A program made the position numbers and the translations under genes. Shown piece by piece: positions 36,607 through 45,846 of a stretch of DNA of 64,000 bases. The DNA is from Piscinibacter lacus (GTDB taxonomy: Bacteria > Pseudomonadota > Gammaproteobacteria > Burkholderiales > Burkholderiaceae_C): the NCBI RefSeq assembly GCF_016735685.1, contig NZ_JAERRA010000002.1:62001-126000 (forward strand), in the 5' to 3' direction. Each line of letters starts with the position of its first letter. Within the stretch, counting starts at the first letter, position 1. The notes under the pieces are model-generated. The model was given only the letters and a program-made list of their open reading frames with translations. It did no database searches and was not told where the DNA came from.

Positions 36607-38306
36607 GCGCGTCCTCCCCCACGATCCGCATCACCGGCGCACGCGTCGTCGATCCGGCCCGGCCCGGTGCCAGCGCCGTGCGCGAGGTCGGCATCCAGGA
36701 CGGCCGCCTGGTCGAGCTGCCCGCCGGCCAGCCGGCCGACCAGACCATCGACGCCAGCGGCCACACCCTGATGGCCGGCGGCATCGACCTGCACAGCCAC
36801 ATCGGCGGCGGCAAGGTCAACCTGGCCCGCCTGCTGCTGCCCGAGGACCACCGCGGCAACTTCGAGCCCCTGCCCCTGCCCGAGAACGCGCTGGAGCTGC
36901 CCTCCTGCGGCACCTGCACCCCCGGCACGCTGGCCACCGGCTACCGCTATGTGGAGATGGGCTACACGGCCGCCTTCGAGCCGGCCATGATGGCCGCCAA
37001 TGCGCGCCACACCCATCTGGAGATGGGCGACACGCCCATCCTGGACCACGGCGCCTATGTGATGCTCGGCAACGACGAGCTCTTCCTGCGCCTGCTGGCC
37101 GAGGGCCGCGACTTCGAGACGATCCGCGACTACGTCGGCTGGACGATGAACGCCAGCAAGGCCCTGGGCGTGAAGGTGGTCAATCCGGGCGGCATCTCGG
37201 CCTTCAAGTTCAACCAGCGCAAGCTGGACGTGGACGAGGGCCACCGCCACTGGCAGGTCACGCCGCGCCAGGTGGTGCAGACCCTGGCCCGCGCCCTGCA
37301 CGAGCTGAAGGTGCCGCATCCGCTGCACATCCACGGCAGCAACCTGGGCGTGGCCGGCAACATCGAATCGACCCTGGCCACCATCGACGCGCTGGAGGGC
37401 CTGCCCGGCCACCTGACGCACATCCAGTTCCACAGCTACGGGACCGAGGGGCCGAAGAAGTTCTCCTCCGCCGCGCTGCGGCTGGCCGAGGCGGTCAACC
37501 GGCACAAGAACATCAGCATCGACGTCGGCCAGATCATGTTCGGCCAGACGGTGACCGCCTCGGGCGACACCATGCGCCAGCATGCCAATGCCGGCCTGGC
37601 CGACCCGCGCAAGTGGATCGGCGCCGACATGGAGGGCGAGGCCGGCTGCGGCGTCGTGCCCTTCAAGTACCGCGAGCAGAGCTATGTGAACGCCCTGCAA
37701 TGGGTGGTGGGGCTGGAGATCTTCCTCAGCGTCGAGGACCCCTGGCGCGTGGTGCTGACCACCGACCATCCCAACGGCGGCCCCTTCACCAGCTACCCGC
37801 ACCTGATCCGCCTGCTGATGGACCGCGCCTTCCGAGAGGAGCAGCTTGCCAAGCTGCACCCGGAGGTGGCTGCGAACTGCGCGCTCAAGGAAATGAAGCG
37901 CGAGCTGACGCTCGAAGAGATCGCCATCATGACCCGCAGCGGCCCGGCCCGCCTGCTGGGCCTGAAGGACCGCGGGCATGTGGGCGTGGGCGGCGCCGCC
38001 GACTTGGCGATCTACCGCGACGACGCCAACCCCGAGACCATGTTCCGCACGCCGGCCTGGGTCTTCAAGGACGGGCTGCTGGTGGCGCGCGAGGGGCGCA
38101 TCGTCGCAGCACCCGCGGGCGGCACCCACTTCGTCGAGCCCGAGTTCGACCGCAGCATCGAGAAGACGCTGCGCGCCCACTGGCAGGACCATCAGAGCAC
38201 CGAGCTGGAGGGCGTGCCCATCGGCCATGACGAGCTCTGCGCCTGCTGCCGCGGCGGCCGGCTGCTGCCGGTCGAGTGCTTCAACCTTCAGGAGGCCGGC
38301 GCATGA
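36603..38306 (+). CDS. fhcA: Formyltransferase/hydrolase complex subunit A
   Basis: 567 aa amidohydrolase-fold subunit that hydrolyses formyl-methylofuran to formate. The metal-binding HSH is in IDLHSHIGGGK near residue 64; other blocks are HPLHIHGSN, HIQFHSYG and TTDHPNGGPF. In Methylorubrum it carries the methylofuran prosthetic group. The C-terminus has a CACC pair (ELCACCRGG). Overlaps fhcB and fhcD by ATGA. Confidence 0.95.
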   Translation: MSASSPTIRITGARVVDPARPGASAVREVGIQDGRLVELPAGQPADQTIDASGHTLMAGGIDLHSHIGGGKVNLARLLLPEDHRGNFEPLPLPENALELPSCGTCTPGTLATGYRYVEMGYTAAFEPAMMAANARHTHLEMGDTPILDHGAYVMLGNDELFLRLLAEGRDFETIRDYVGWTMNASKALGVKVVNPGGISAFKFNQRKLDVDEGHRHWQVTPRQVVQTLARALHELKVPHPLHIHGSNLGVAGNIESTLATIDALEGLPGHLTHIQFHSYGTEGPKKFSSAALRLAEAVNRHKNISIDVGQIMFGQTVTASGDTMRQHANAGLADPRKWIGADMEGEAGCGVVPFKYREQSYVNALQWVVGLEIFLSVEDPWRVVLTTDHPNGGPFTSYPHLIRLLMDRAFREEQLAKLHPEVAANCALKEMKRELTLEEIAIMTRSGPARLLGLKDRGHVGVGGAADLAIYRDDANPETMFRTPAWVFKDGLLVAREGRIVAAPAGGTHFVEPEFDRSIEKTLRAHWQDHQSTELEGVPIGHDELCACCRGGRLLPVECFNLQEAGA

Positions 38307-39304
38307 GCGAGGCCCAGACCCCCGTGACGGCTGCGGCCGCGCCCTTGATCGCACCCCTCGTTGTGAACGGCGTCAGCATCGACGAGAGCTTCGCCGAAGC
38401 CTTCCCGATGCGCGCCACGCGCCTGATCGTCACCGCGCACAACGCCACCTGGGCGATGCATGCGGGTGCCGCTGCCACCGGCTTCGCGACCAGCGTGATC
38501 GCCTGCGGCGCCGAGGCCGGCATCGAGCGCGTGCTCGGCCCCGACGAGACGCCCGACGGCCGGCCCGGCCTGGCCTTGCTGATCTTCGCGATGAGCAGCA
38601 AGGAACTCGCCAAGCAGCTTGAGCGCCGCGTCGGCCAGTGCGTGCTGACCTGCCCGACCACGGCCGTGTATGCCGGCCTGCCGATGGACGCCAGCGCCGA
38701 CACCCTGCCGCTGGGCAAGAACCTGCGCTTCTTCGGCGACGGCTGGCAGATCAGCAAGATGATCGACGGCGTTCGCTACTGGCGCATCCCGGTGATGGAC
38801 GGCGAATTCGTCGCGCAAGAAACCACGCCGATGCTGCGTGCGGTGGGCGGCGGCAACCTGCTGTTCTGCTGCACCGGCACCGACGAGGCCCTGGCCGTGT
38901 CCGAGGCCGCCGTGGCCGCGATGAAGGCCGTGCCCGGCGTGATCATGCCCTTCCCCGGCGGCGTCGTGCGCTCGGGCTCCAAGGTCGGCAGCAAGTACCC
39001 GGCGCTCGGCGCCTCGACCAACGATGCCTACTGCCCGGCCCTGATCGGCCTGGCGAAAAAGACCGAGCTGACGCCCGAGGTGCGCTGCGTGATGGAGATC
39101 GTGATCGACGGCCTGAGCGAGGCCGCCGTCGCCCAGGCCATGCGCGTGGGCATGCAGACCGCGGTGGACCACGGCGCCGCACGCGGCGTGCTGCGCATCG
39201 CGGCGGGCAACTACGGCGGCAAGCTGGGGCCCTACCTCTTCCACCTGCGCAAGATCTGGCACGAAGGCGCGCCCGGCGCGGCCGGACAAGGAGCGCGCGC
39301 ATGA
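38303..39304 (+). CDS. fhcD: Formylmethanofuran:H4MPT formyltransferase (Fhc subunit D)
   Basis: 333 aa (ftr). Transfers the formyl group between H4MPT and methylofuran. Characteristic segments are IDESFAEAFPMRATRL, TPMLRAVGGGNLLFCC and FPGGVVRSGSKVGSKYP. About 25 residues of Ala/Pro-rich leader precede the core. ATGA overlaps on both sides imply tight stoichiometry with fhcA and fhcC. Confidence 0.96.
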   Translation: MSEAQTPVTAAAAPLIAPLVVNGVSIDESFAEAFPMRATRLIVTAHNATWAMHAGAAATGFATSVIACGAEAGIERVLGPDETPDGRPGLALLIFAMSSKELAKQLERRVGQCVLTCPTTAVYAGLPMDASADTLPLGKNLRFFGDGWQISKMIDGVRYWRIPVMDGEFVAQETTPMLRAVGGGNLLFCCTGTDEALAVSEAAVAAMKAVPGVIMPFPGGVVRSGSKVGSKYPALGASTNDAYCPALIGLAKKTELTPEVRCVMEIVIDGLSEAAVAQAMRVGMQTAVDHGAARGVLRIAAGNYGGKLGPYLFHLRKIWHEGAPGAAGQGARA

Positions 39305-40161
39305 GCCGCATCACCCTGAGCCCGCGCCAGGCCCCCGCCGACGACACCGGCCTGCGCCTGGACCTGCGCCGCATCCACCCCGCCGCCTGCGCCGGCCTGG
39401 ATGCCGCCGGCATTGCCGCCCTGCCCGTCTGGCAAGGCCGGCAGGCCGCCGCGCTGGGCGATTTCTTCGACATCACCCTGGCCGATGACGGCCGGCCCGA
39501 GCCCACCTTGGTGGTGGCGGGCGGCGCCGCCCGCTGCGACCGCCTGGGCTGGTGCATGGACGGCGGCACGCTGCTCGTGCACGGCGATGCGGGCGACTTC
39601 TTCGCCGCCGGCCTGCTGAGCGGCCGCGTCACCCTGCACGGCTCGGCCGGCCTGCAGGCCGCGATGGGCCTGCGCGGTGGCAGCCTGGTCGTGCACGGCA
39701 ACCTGGGCGACTACGCCGCCGGCGCCCTGCCCGGCGCGATGGACGGGGTGCGCGGCGGCGTGATCGTCGTGCACGGCTCGGTCGGCTCGCGCTTTGGCGA
39801 CCGCATGCGGCGCGGCGTGGCCATCGTCGGCGGCGATGCGGGCGATTTCTTCGCCTCGCGCCTGGTCGCCGGCACCCTGGCCCTGGGCGGCCGGGCCGGC
39901 GCCCATGCCGGCTACGGCCAGCGCCGTGGCAGCCTGCTGTTTGCCGGCCCGGCGCCGATACCGCCCGCCACCTTCGTGCCCACCCGGCACACGGCGGACG
40001 TGGCCTGGCAGCTCATCGCCCGCGACGTGGCACGACTGGCCCGGGCCCATGGCCTGGACGCGGCCTCGCCGATCCATGCCCTGCCGCAGCGCAAGCCCAG
40101 CCGCTGGGCCGGCGACACCGCCGCCGACGGCCGCGGCGAATGGTGGCTGGCCGGGGCCTGA
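39301..40161 (+). CDS. fhcC: Formyltransferase/hydrolase complex subunit C
   Basis: 286 aa. The middle is a glutamate-synthase-alpha-like right-handed beta-helix with repeats GGxLxVHGxxGDxxA (for example GGTLLVHGDAGDFF and GGSLVVHGNLGDYA). Subunit C binds subunit A and structures the complex. Last gene of fhcBADC; its stop is 130 bp before fae. Confidence 0.93.
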   Translation: MSRITLSPRQAPADDTGLRLDLRRIHPAACAGLDAAGIAALPVWQGRQAAALGDFFDITLADDGRPEPTLVVAGGAARCDRLGWCMDGGTLLVHGDAGDFFAAGLLSGRVTLHGSAGLQAAMGLRGGSLVVHGNLGDYAAGALPGAMDGVRGGVIVVHGSVGSRFGDRMRRGVAIVGGDAGDFFASRLVAGTLALGGRAGAHAGYGQRRGSLLFAGPAPIPPATFVPTRHTADVAWQLIARDVARLARAHGLDAASPIHALPQRKPSRWAGDTAADGRGEWWLAGA

Positions 40162-40291
40162 AGCCCGGCGCCGAGCCCCCCTTTCCCGGACAGGCCCTGC
40201 CCCGCGCGGGTGGGGCCCGGTCCCTTATGCTGCCGCCCCGTCGGGGCAGGCCGCTCATTCCCCCGCCCCCTGAACCGCCCCTGGAGACCCC

Positions 40292-40825
40292 ATGAGCCAG
40301 CCCTACACCTTCCACGCCGGTGAAGCCACCGTCCTGGCCGCCGACGGCCAGTTCACCGATGCGATGCCCGAGATCCTGATCGGCCGCACCGACGGCCCGG
40401 TCGGCGCCGCCTTCGCGAACATGATGGCCCAGAGCAAGGGCCACACCGCCATGTTCGCCATCCGCGCCTGCAACCAGATGGTCCGCCCGGCGACCATCAC
40501 CGTGCCCAAGGTCACGCTCAAGGACAGCGCCAACATCGACCTCTTCGGCGGCGTGGTGCAGGCCGCCACCGCCGATGCGGTGATCGACTGCGTGATCGAA
40601 GGCGTGATCCCCAAGGACGTGGCCAACGAGCTGTGCATCATCAGCCTGGTCTGGATCGATCCGCGCTGTGCCAAGGACCCGAACCTGGACAAGAAGGACA
40701 TGTACCGCACGAACTACGAGGCCACCAAGCTGGCCATCCGTCGTGCCCTGCACAACGAGCCCTCGATCGACGAGCTGATCGCGAACCGCCACGCCATCAA
40801 GCACGACATGGACGACTGGTCCTGA
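40292..40825 (+). CDS. fae: Formaldehyde-activating enzyme
   Basis: 177 aa, typical length. It condenses formaldehyde with H4MPT to methylene-H4MPT. The motifs EILIGRTDGPVGAAFANMMA, HTAMFAIRACNQMVRP and the C-terminal RHAIKHDMDDW are those of Fae1. GGAG lies ten bases before the ATG. Its 130-bp upstream gap holds a GCCCCGTCGGGGC hairpin and may carry a separate promoter. It connects the periplasmic alcohol oxidation to the cytoplasmic H4MPT route. Confidence 0.97.
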   Translation: MSQPYTFHAGEATVLAADGQFTDAMPEILIGRTDGPVGAAFANMMAQSKGHTAMFAIRACNQMVRPATITVPKVTLKDSANIDLFGGVVQAATADAVIDCVIEGVIPKDVANELCIISLVWIDPRCAKDPNLDKKDMYRTNYEATKLAIRRALHNEPSIDELIANRHAIKHDMDDWS

Positions 40826-40835
40826 TCCGCCGCGC

Positions 40836-42932
40836 ATGAACCCCACCGTCTTCGCCCTGCTGGACGACCGCGAGTCCACCCCGGCGCGGCCGACGAGCCG
40901 GCTCTACACCGGCTTCGTCCGCGAGCACCGCTGCGAGGATGCGGCCACGCTGGACGCCGTCTGGGCGCAGGTCGAGGCCGACCAGGCCGCCGGCCTGCAA
41001 GCCGTGCTGCTGGCCGATTACGAGTGGGGCGCCCAGCTCGTCGGCGCCGGGCACCGGCCGCCGGAGCCGGGGCAGCCGCCCTGGGCGCTGCGGGTGCTGA
41101 TGTTCGAGCGCCTGGAGCGGCTCTCGCGCGAGGCCGCCGGCGACTGGCTGGTCGCCCAGGAAGCGCGTGAGGATGCCGCCACGCCCTGGGGCGTGGCGGC
41201 ACCCGGCGGCGACCCCCTGGCCGAGTCGCCCGGCCCGGCCGGCATCACCGGCTTGCAGGCCAGCCTGGACCGGGACGCCTTCCACCGCGACATCGAGACC
41301 ATCCGCGAGGCCATCCGCAACGGCGAGACCTACCAGGTCAACTACACCTACCGCCTGCACTTCGCGGCGCATGGCACGCCGGCCGCGCTCTACCGGCGGA
41401 TGCGAGCACGCCAGCCGGTGCGCTATGGCGCCTACCTGGCCCTGCCGGCGGTGCCGGGCTTCGAGGGCGCCGGCCCCAGCCATGTGCTGTCCTGCTCGCC
41501 CGAGCTTTTCGTGCGGATCGAAGGCGGCGGCCTGATCGCCCAGCCCATGAAGGGCACGGCCCGGCGCGAGTTCATCCCCGAAGGCGACAGCGAAACCGCC
41601 CGCGGCCTGCATGAGGACGTGAAGAACCGCGCCGAGAACCTGATGATCGTGGACCTGCTGCGCAACGACCTGTCGCGCATCGCCGAGGTCGGCACGGTCA
41701 AGGTGCCGGCCCTGTTCGCGGTGGAGGCGCATGCCACCGTCTTCCAGATGACCTCGACCATCGAGGCCCGCCCGCGCGCCGGCCTGACGATGCCCGAGCT
41801 GCTGCGCGCGCTCTACCCCTGCGGCTCCATCACCGGCGCGCCCAAGCACCAGACGATGAAGCTGATCCGCAGCCTGGAGGGCACGCCGCGCGGCCTCTAC
41901 ACCGGCGCGATCGGCTGGTTCGAGCCGCCGGCGCCGGGCGCAAGCCTGGGTGCGGGCTGCTTCTCGGTCGCGATCCGCACGCTGACGCTGGATGCACCGC
42001 GCGCCGACGGCCTGCGGCCCGGCCGCCTGGGCATCGGCGCGGGCATCGTGCTCGACAGCGAACCCGAGGCCGAGTACCAGGAATGCCGCCTGAAGGGCCG
42101 CTTCCTCACCGGCCTGGAACCCGGCTTCACCCTCTTCGAGACCCTGCATGCCACCCGGCGCGAGGGCATCCGCCAGCGCGAAGCCCACCTCGACCGCCTG
42201 GCCCGCAGCGCCGCCGCCCTGGGCTTTGCCTTCGACCGCGCGGCGGCCGAGGCCGCGCTTGATGCGGCCCTCGGCCTGGGCCCGACCCGCCTGCCCGCCA
42301 CCCTGGCCGAATCGGCCCTGGCCCGCAGCGCCTGGGCCCATCGGCTGGCCGAGGCCGTGGCTGCCGGCCAGGCTGGCGAGCACCCCGCCCAGCCCGATGC
42401 CCGCCCCGACAGCCGCGCCCCCGATGCGCTGGACCAGCCCCGCCGGCTGCGGCTGGACCTGCACCCCAGCGGCCGGCTCGACACCCGCAGCGCCACCCTG
42501 GCCCCGCTGCCCGCAGCCCTGCACGATGCGCGGGGCCGCATCCGCCTGCACCGCGCCGCGCTGGCCCTGCCCGACATTCCGCACCCCCTGGCCGCGCACA
42601 AGACCAGCCGCCGCCAGCATTACGACGACGCCGTGCGCGTCGCCGAGGCCGCGGACGCCTTCGACGCCCTCTTCTTCACCGTCGACGGCCGCCTGGTCGA
42701 GGGCGGCCGCAGCAGCGTCTTCGTCCGGCTCGACGGCCGCTGGTACACCCCGCCGGTCGCCGACGGCGCCCTGCCCGGCGTGATGCGCGCCGCCCTGCTC
42801 GCCGACCCGGCCCTGGGGGCCCGCGAACGCTCGATCACCGCCGCCGAACTGGCCCGGGCCGAGGAACTGATCGTCTGCAATGCGCTGCGCGGGGCGCTGG
42901 CGGCGGTGTTCGAAGACGGAGCCGCGCTCTGA
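40836..42932 (+). CDS. pabB: Aminodeoxychorismate synthase component I / lyase fusion (PabB-PabC)
   Basis: 698 aa. Residues about 1-430 are chorismate-utilising PabB (ETYQVNYTYRLHF, PMKGTARREF, NLMIVDLLRNDLSR, CGSITGAPKHQTM); about 435-698 are a class-IV aminotransferase-fold PabC (GFTLFETLH, KTSRRQHYDDA, EGGRSSVFVR). The fusion makes 4-aminobenzoate, the aryl precursor of H4MPT as well as folate, which explains its place 10 bp after fae. The linker region around 545-560 is long and Pro/Asp-rich. Confidence 0.92.
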   Translation: MNPTVFALLDDRESTPARPTSRLYTGFVREHRCEDAATLDAVWAQVEADQAAGLQAVLLADYEWGAQLVGAGHRPPEPGQPPWALRVLMFERLERLSREAAGDWLVAQEAREDAATPWGVAAPGGDPLAESPGPAGITGLQASLDRDAFHRDIETIREAIRNGETYQVNYTYRLHFAAHGTPAALYRRMRARQPVRYGAYLALPAVPGFEGAGPSHVLSCSPELFVRIEGGGLIAQPMKGTARREFIPEGDSETARGLHEDVKNRAENLMIVDLLRNDLSRIAEVGTVKVPALFAVEAHATVFQMTSTIEARPRAGLTMPELLRALYPCGSITGAPKHQTMKLIRSLEGTPRGLYTGAIGWFEPPAPGASLGAGCFSVAIRTLTLDAPRADGLRPGRLGIGAGIVLDSEPEAEYQECRLKGRFLTGLEPGFTLFETLHATRREGIRQREAHLDRLARSAAALGFAFDRAAAEAALDAALGLGPTRLPATLAESALARSAWAHRLAEAVAAGQAGEHPAQPDARPDSRAPDALDQPRRLRLDLHPSGRLDTRSATLAPLPAALHDARGRIRLHRAALALPDIPHPLAAHKTSRRQHYDDAVRVAEAADAFDALFFTVDGRLVEGGRSSVFVRLDGRWYTPPVADGALPGVMRAALLADPALGARERSITAAELARAEELIVCNALRGALAAVFEDGAAL

Positions 42933-43624
42933 ACCCGCCCTCCCCCTGGCCCGGCCTGGCCCTGTTCGACCTGGACCACACCCTGGTGCCCTTCGACACC
43001 GGCATGGCCTGGACGCAGCACCTGATCGCCGAGGGCGAGCTGGAGGCGCATTACGCCGACGAGTACCTGGCCGCCTGCCAGGCCTATGTGGCGGGTACGC
43101 TGGACATCCTGGCGCTGCACCGGCGCATGGTCGGCGCGATTGCCGGCCATCCGCGCCCGCGGCTGGAGGCCCTGCGCGCCAGCCTGAGCGAGGCCATGCA
43201 GGCGCGGGTGCCGCAGGCCACGCGCGATGCGGTGGCGGCGCATCGCGCGGCCGGCCATGCCTGCCTGATCGTGACGGCGACGACGCGCTATGTGGCCGAG
43301 GCCTTCGCACCGCTCTTCGGCATCGACACCGTGCTGGCCACCGAGCCGGCGGTGGATGCCGCCGGCCGCTGGACCGGCGAGGTCGAGGGCGAGCCCTGCT
43401 TCCGCGCCGGCAAGGTCCGCCATGTCGAACGCTGGCTTCAGGCTCGGGGCCTGAGCCTGGCCACGGCCGGGCCGAGCTGGTTCTACAGCGATTCCATCAG
43501 CGACCTGCCGCTGCTGGAGGCCGTGGACCATCCGGTGGCCGTGCGGCCCGATGCCCGCCTGGCCGCGCTGGCGGCCGAGCGTGGCTGGCCGATCCGACGC
43601 CTGGACGGCAGCGACCCGGCCTGA
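42929..43624 (+). CDS. HAD-IB family phosphatase, apparently starting at CTG
   Basis: 231 aa. HAD motif I is LFDLDHTLVPFD near residues 13-24, motif II LIVTATT, motif III/IV FYSDSISDLPLL. The first ATG/GTG in frame is the GTG inside motif I, which would remove the catalytic Asp, so the true start lies upstream. CTG at 42929 overlaps the pabBC stop as CTGA and has GGAG seven bases before it, exactly like the ATGA couplings around it. Similar to SerB/CicA-like phosphatases; substrate unknown, possibly a C1-cofactor intermediate. Confidence 0.75.
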   Translation: MNPPSPWPGLALFDLDHTLVPFDTGMAWTQHLIAEGELEAHYADEYLAACQAYVAGTLDILALHRRMVGAIAGHPRPRLEALRASLSEAMQARVPQATRDAVAAHRAAGHACLIVTATTRYVAEAFAPLFGIDTVLATEPAVDAAGRWTGEVEGEPCFRAGKVRHVERWLQARGLSLATAGPSWFYSDSISDLPLLEAVDHPVAVRPDARLAALAAERGWPIRRLDGSDPA

Positions 43625-43649
43625 AGCCGCCCGGCCGCCGGGCGCAGGC

Positions 43650-44396
43650 TCAGCGCTCGGGCGGCATGGCGCTGGCCGAGCGCAGCAGGGCCAGCACGTC
43701 GGAGTGGAACTCGCGGCGGTAGAGGATCCAGAGCACGCCCGCCGTGGCCGCCGCGAAGACCAGCGGCGAGAAGAACCAGCCGATGGCGGCGAAGCTCATG
43801 TAGTAAGCCCGCAGGCCGTCGTTGAAGGTCTCGGCCGCCAGGCCGGCGACGCGGCCGGCACGGTCGCCAAAGCCTTCGCGCAGGGTCTGGGCCTCGGCCT
43901 CATCCATCGCATTGAACTGCCGCAACTCGGGCGTGGTGGCCACCAGCATGGCCGCGAAGCTGTACTGCCGCATCGACCAGGTGAAGCGGAAGAAGGCGTA
44001 GACGAAGATGCCGGCGAGCAGCAGCAGCTTGAGGTCGAAGACCAGGGCGGTGGTGCGGGCGGCGAAGGGGATCTCCTGCACCAGGTCGCTGGCCTTGTCG
44101 CCCGCGCCCAGCACGGCCAGCAGGCCGCCGAGGATCAGGATGGTCGTCGAGGCGAAGAAGCTCGCGCTCGACGACAGGCTCTGCATCACCACGCTGTCGA
44201 TCAGCCGCACCTCGCGGAAGGTGGATTGCAGCATCCACTTGCGGCGGATCAGGTTGGTCGTCGCCAGGATGGACGGCTTGCGCTCGGCCCGGCGGCGCGC
44301 AAAGTGGGCATAGCCCGCCCAGGCGATGAAGAAGCAGGCCAGCACCAGCCAGTCGGCCCAGGGCAGGAGGCTGAGGACGGTGAAGGCGGGCGACAT
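43650..44396 (-). CDS. DUF599 family membrane protein
   Basis: 248 aa with four hydrophobic segments (about 10-30, 75-95, 118-138, 196-222) and the DUF599 core RKWMLQSTFREVRLIDSVVMQ. Function of the family is not known. It is convergent with the HAD gene and followed on its strand by nothing within the C1 cluster, so it marks the end of the methylotrophy block. Confidence 0.78.
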   Translation of the reverse strand: MSPAFTVLSLLPWADWLVLACFFIAWAGYAHFARRRAERKPSILATTNLIRRKWMLQSTFREVRLIDSVVMQSLSSSASFFASTTILILGGLLAVLGAGDKASDLVQEIPFAARTTALVFDLKLLLLAGIFVYAFFRFTWSMRQYSFAAMLVATTPELRQFNAMDEAEAQTLREGFGDRAGRVAGLAAETFNDGLRAYYMSFAAIGWFFSPLVFAAATAGVLWILYRREFHSDVLALLRSASAMPPER

Positions 44397-44429
44397 GGCT
44401 TCGACACGGCGGGCGGCTTGGTGGCGCGA

Positions 44430-45014
44430 TCAGGCCGCCGGGGCGCGCAGTGCGGCGGCGGTGCTGCGCAGCTCGGCAAGCACGGCGTCCAGCGCCTCCA
44501 GGCGCGCGGCTTCGGCGAGGCCTCCGGCCGCGTCGAAGGCCTTGCCCGCACCGCCCAGCGCGAACTGCGAAGGCAGCACCAGGAAGCCCAGGTTCACCGC
44601 CAGGAAGTTGCGCAGCACCAGCAAGCCGCGCAGGCCGCCCAGCGCGCCGGGCGAGGCCGAGACCATGGTCACCGGCTTGCCCTGCACGGCGGCCTTGAAG
44701 CCGGGGCGGCGGCTGGCCCAGTCCAGGGCATTGATCAGCAGCGGGGTGGGGAAGGCGTTGTACTCGGGGCTGGCGATCAGCAGCGCATCGGCCGCAGCCA
44801 GGGCATCGACAAGCGCCTGGGCGCCAGCCGGCTGGCCCTGGGCGGCTTCCAGATCGCCGTCGTAGATCGGCAGGGCCAGGGCGCCGAGGTCGAGGCGCTG
44901 GGGCTCGGCCCCGGCCTCGCGCAGGCGGGCGGCCGCCAGGTCAAGCAGGCGGGTGTTGAAGCTGTCGCGGCGGGCGCTGCCGCTGATCAGCAGGATGCGC
45001 AGGGGGGCGGTCAT
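44430..45014 (-). CDS. NADPH-dependent FMN reductase
   Basis: 194 aa flavodoxin-fold reductase. FMN-phosphate loop LLISGSARRDSFNTRL, the isoalloxazine-contacting SPEYNAFPTPLLINALDW and the SPGALGGLRG segment are clear. Likely a ChrR/ArsH-like quinone or azo reductase acting in oxidative stress. It lies 33 bp upstream of the DUF599 gene on the same strand and may be co-transcribed with it. Confidence 0.85.
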   Translation of the reverse strand: MTAPLRILLISGSARRDSFNTRLLDLAAARLREAGAEPQRLDLGALALPIYDGDLEAAQGQPAGAQALVDALAAADALLIASPEYNAFPTPLLINALDWASRRPGFKAAVQGKPVTMVSASPGALGGLRGLLVLRNFLAVNLGFLVLPSQFALGGAGKAFDAAGGLAEAARLEALDAVLAELRSTAAALRAPAA

Positions 45015-45189
45015 CGGGGGGCTCCGGGAGGGGTCGGGTCGGGTCGACGAGGGCAGAGTCTCGCCGAGACGAGACTGGGCGGGGTCAGGACAGGATAGAG
45101 GGCAAGGGCCGATCCCGATCCCGCCCGGCGATCCCGCCCTGCGCGCAGGCTCAGGCCCCGAGCCTGGTCCGGGGCCGGCCCCCGCAGGC

Positions 45190-45741
45190 TCAGCCGCGCG
45201 CCGCGGTGCTGGCCTTCAGGCGCTCGCCGAAGGCGCGGGCGGTGGCCAGGTCGCCCGGCACCATCTCCTCGGGCGAGGCGTCGGAGGGCGTGGCCGTCAT
45301 CAGGCCGGCGAAGGAGGCCACATAGTTCAAGCTGTCGCGGGTGGCCGCCTTGTTGTTGCTCGGCATCAGGCCGCTGCCCACCCACAGGCCGCCGTGCTGC
45401 ATGGCCAGGGTGATGAAGTAGTGCAGGGTCGAGTGCTTGTCGCCGTTCATCGACGCGCTGTTGGTGAAGCCGGCGAAGAGCTTGTCCTTCCAGGCCTGGG
45501 TGAACCAGGCCTTGCTGCTGGCGTCGGCGAACTTCTTGAACTGCCAGCTCACGCTGCCCATGTAGGTGGGCGAGCCGAAGACGATCATCTTGGCGGCCTG
45601 CAACTGCTCCCAGCCGCCTGCGGGCAGCTCGCCCTGGGCATCAAGGGCCAGCAGGCTGGCGCCCGAACCGGCGGCGACGGCTTCGGCCACCTTGGCGGTG
45701 TGGCCGTAGCCGGAGTGGTAAACAATGACGATGTCGGACAT
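45190..45741 (-). CDS. Flavodoxin-like NAD(P)H:quinone oxidoreductase (WrbA-like)
   Basis: 183 aa. FMN-binding IVIVYHSGYGHTAKVAEAV at the N-terminus and FGSPTYMGSVSWQFKKF follow the flavodoxin/WrbA pattern; FAGFTNSASMNGDKHSTL fits the dimer-interface segment. Shorter than classic WrbA (about 198 aa). GGAGATCCCC just before the ATG provides the ribosome site. Probably two-electron quinone reduction. Confidence 0.83.
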   Translation of the reverse strand: MSDIVIVYHSGYGHTAKVAEAVAAGSGASLLALDAQGELPAGGWEQLQAAKMIVFGSPTYMGSVSWQFKKFADASSKAWFTQAWKDKLFAGFTNSASMNGDKHSTLHYFITLAMQHGGLWVGSGLMPSNNKAATRDSLNYVASFAGLMTATPSDASPEEMVPGDLATARAFGERLKASTAARG

Positions 45742-45846
45742 GGGGATCTCCTTGCGGGGTGAAGGGAAGGGCCGGGGACGGGCCCGCCCGGCGCGGGGCC
45801 GGACGGGTGGGCGCTCAAGGGCGCAAGGGCTCAGGAACTCAGGGGC

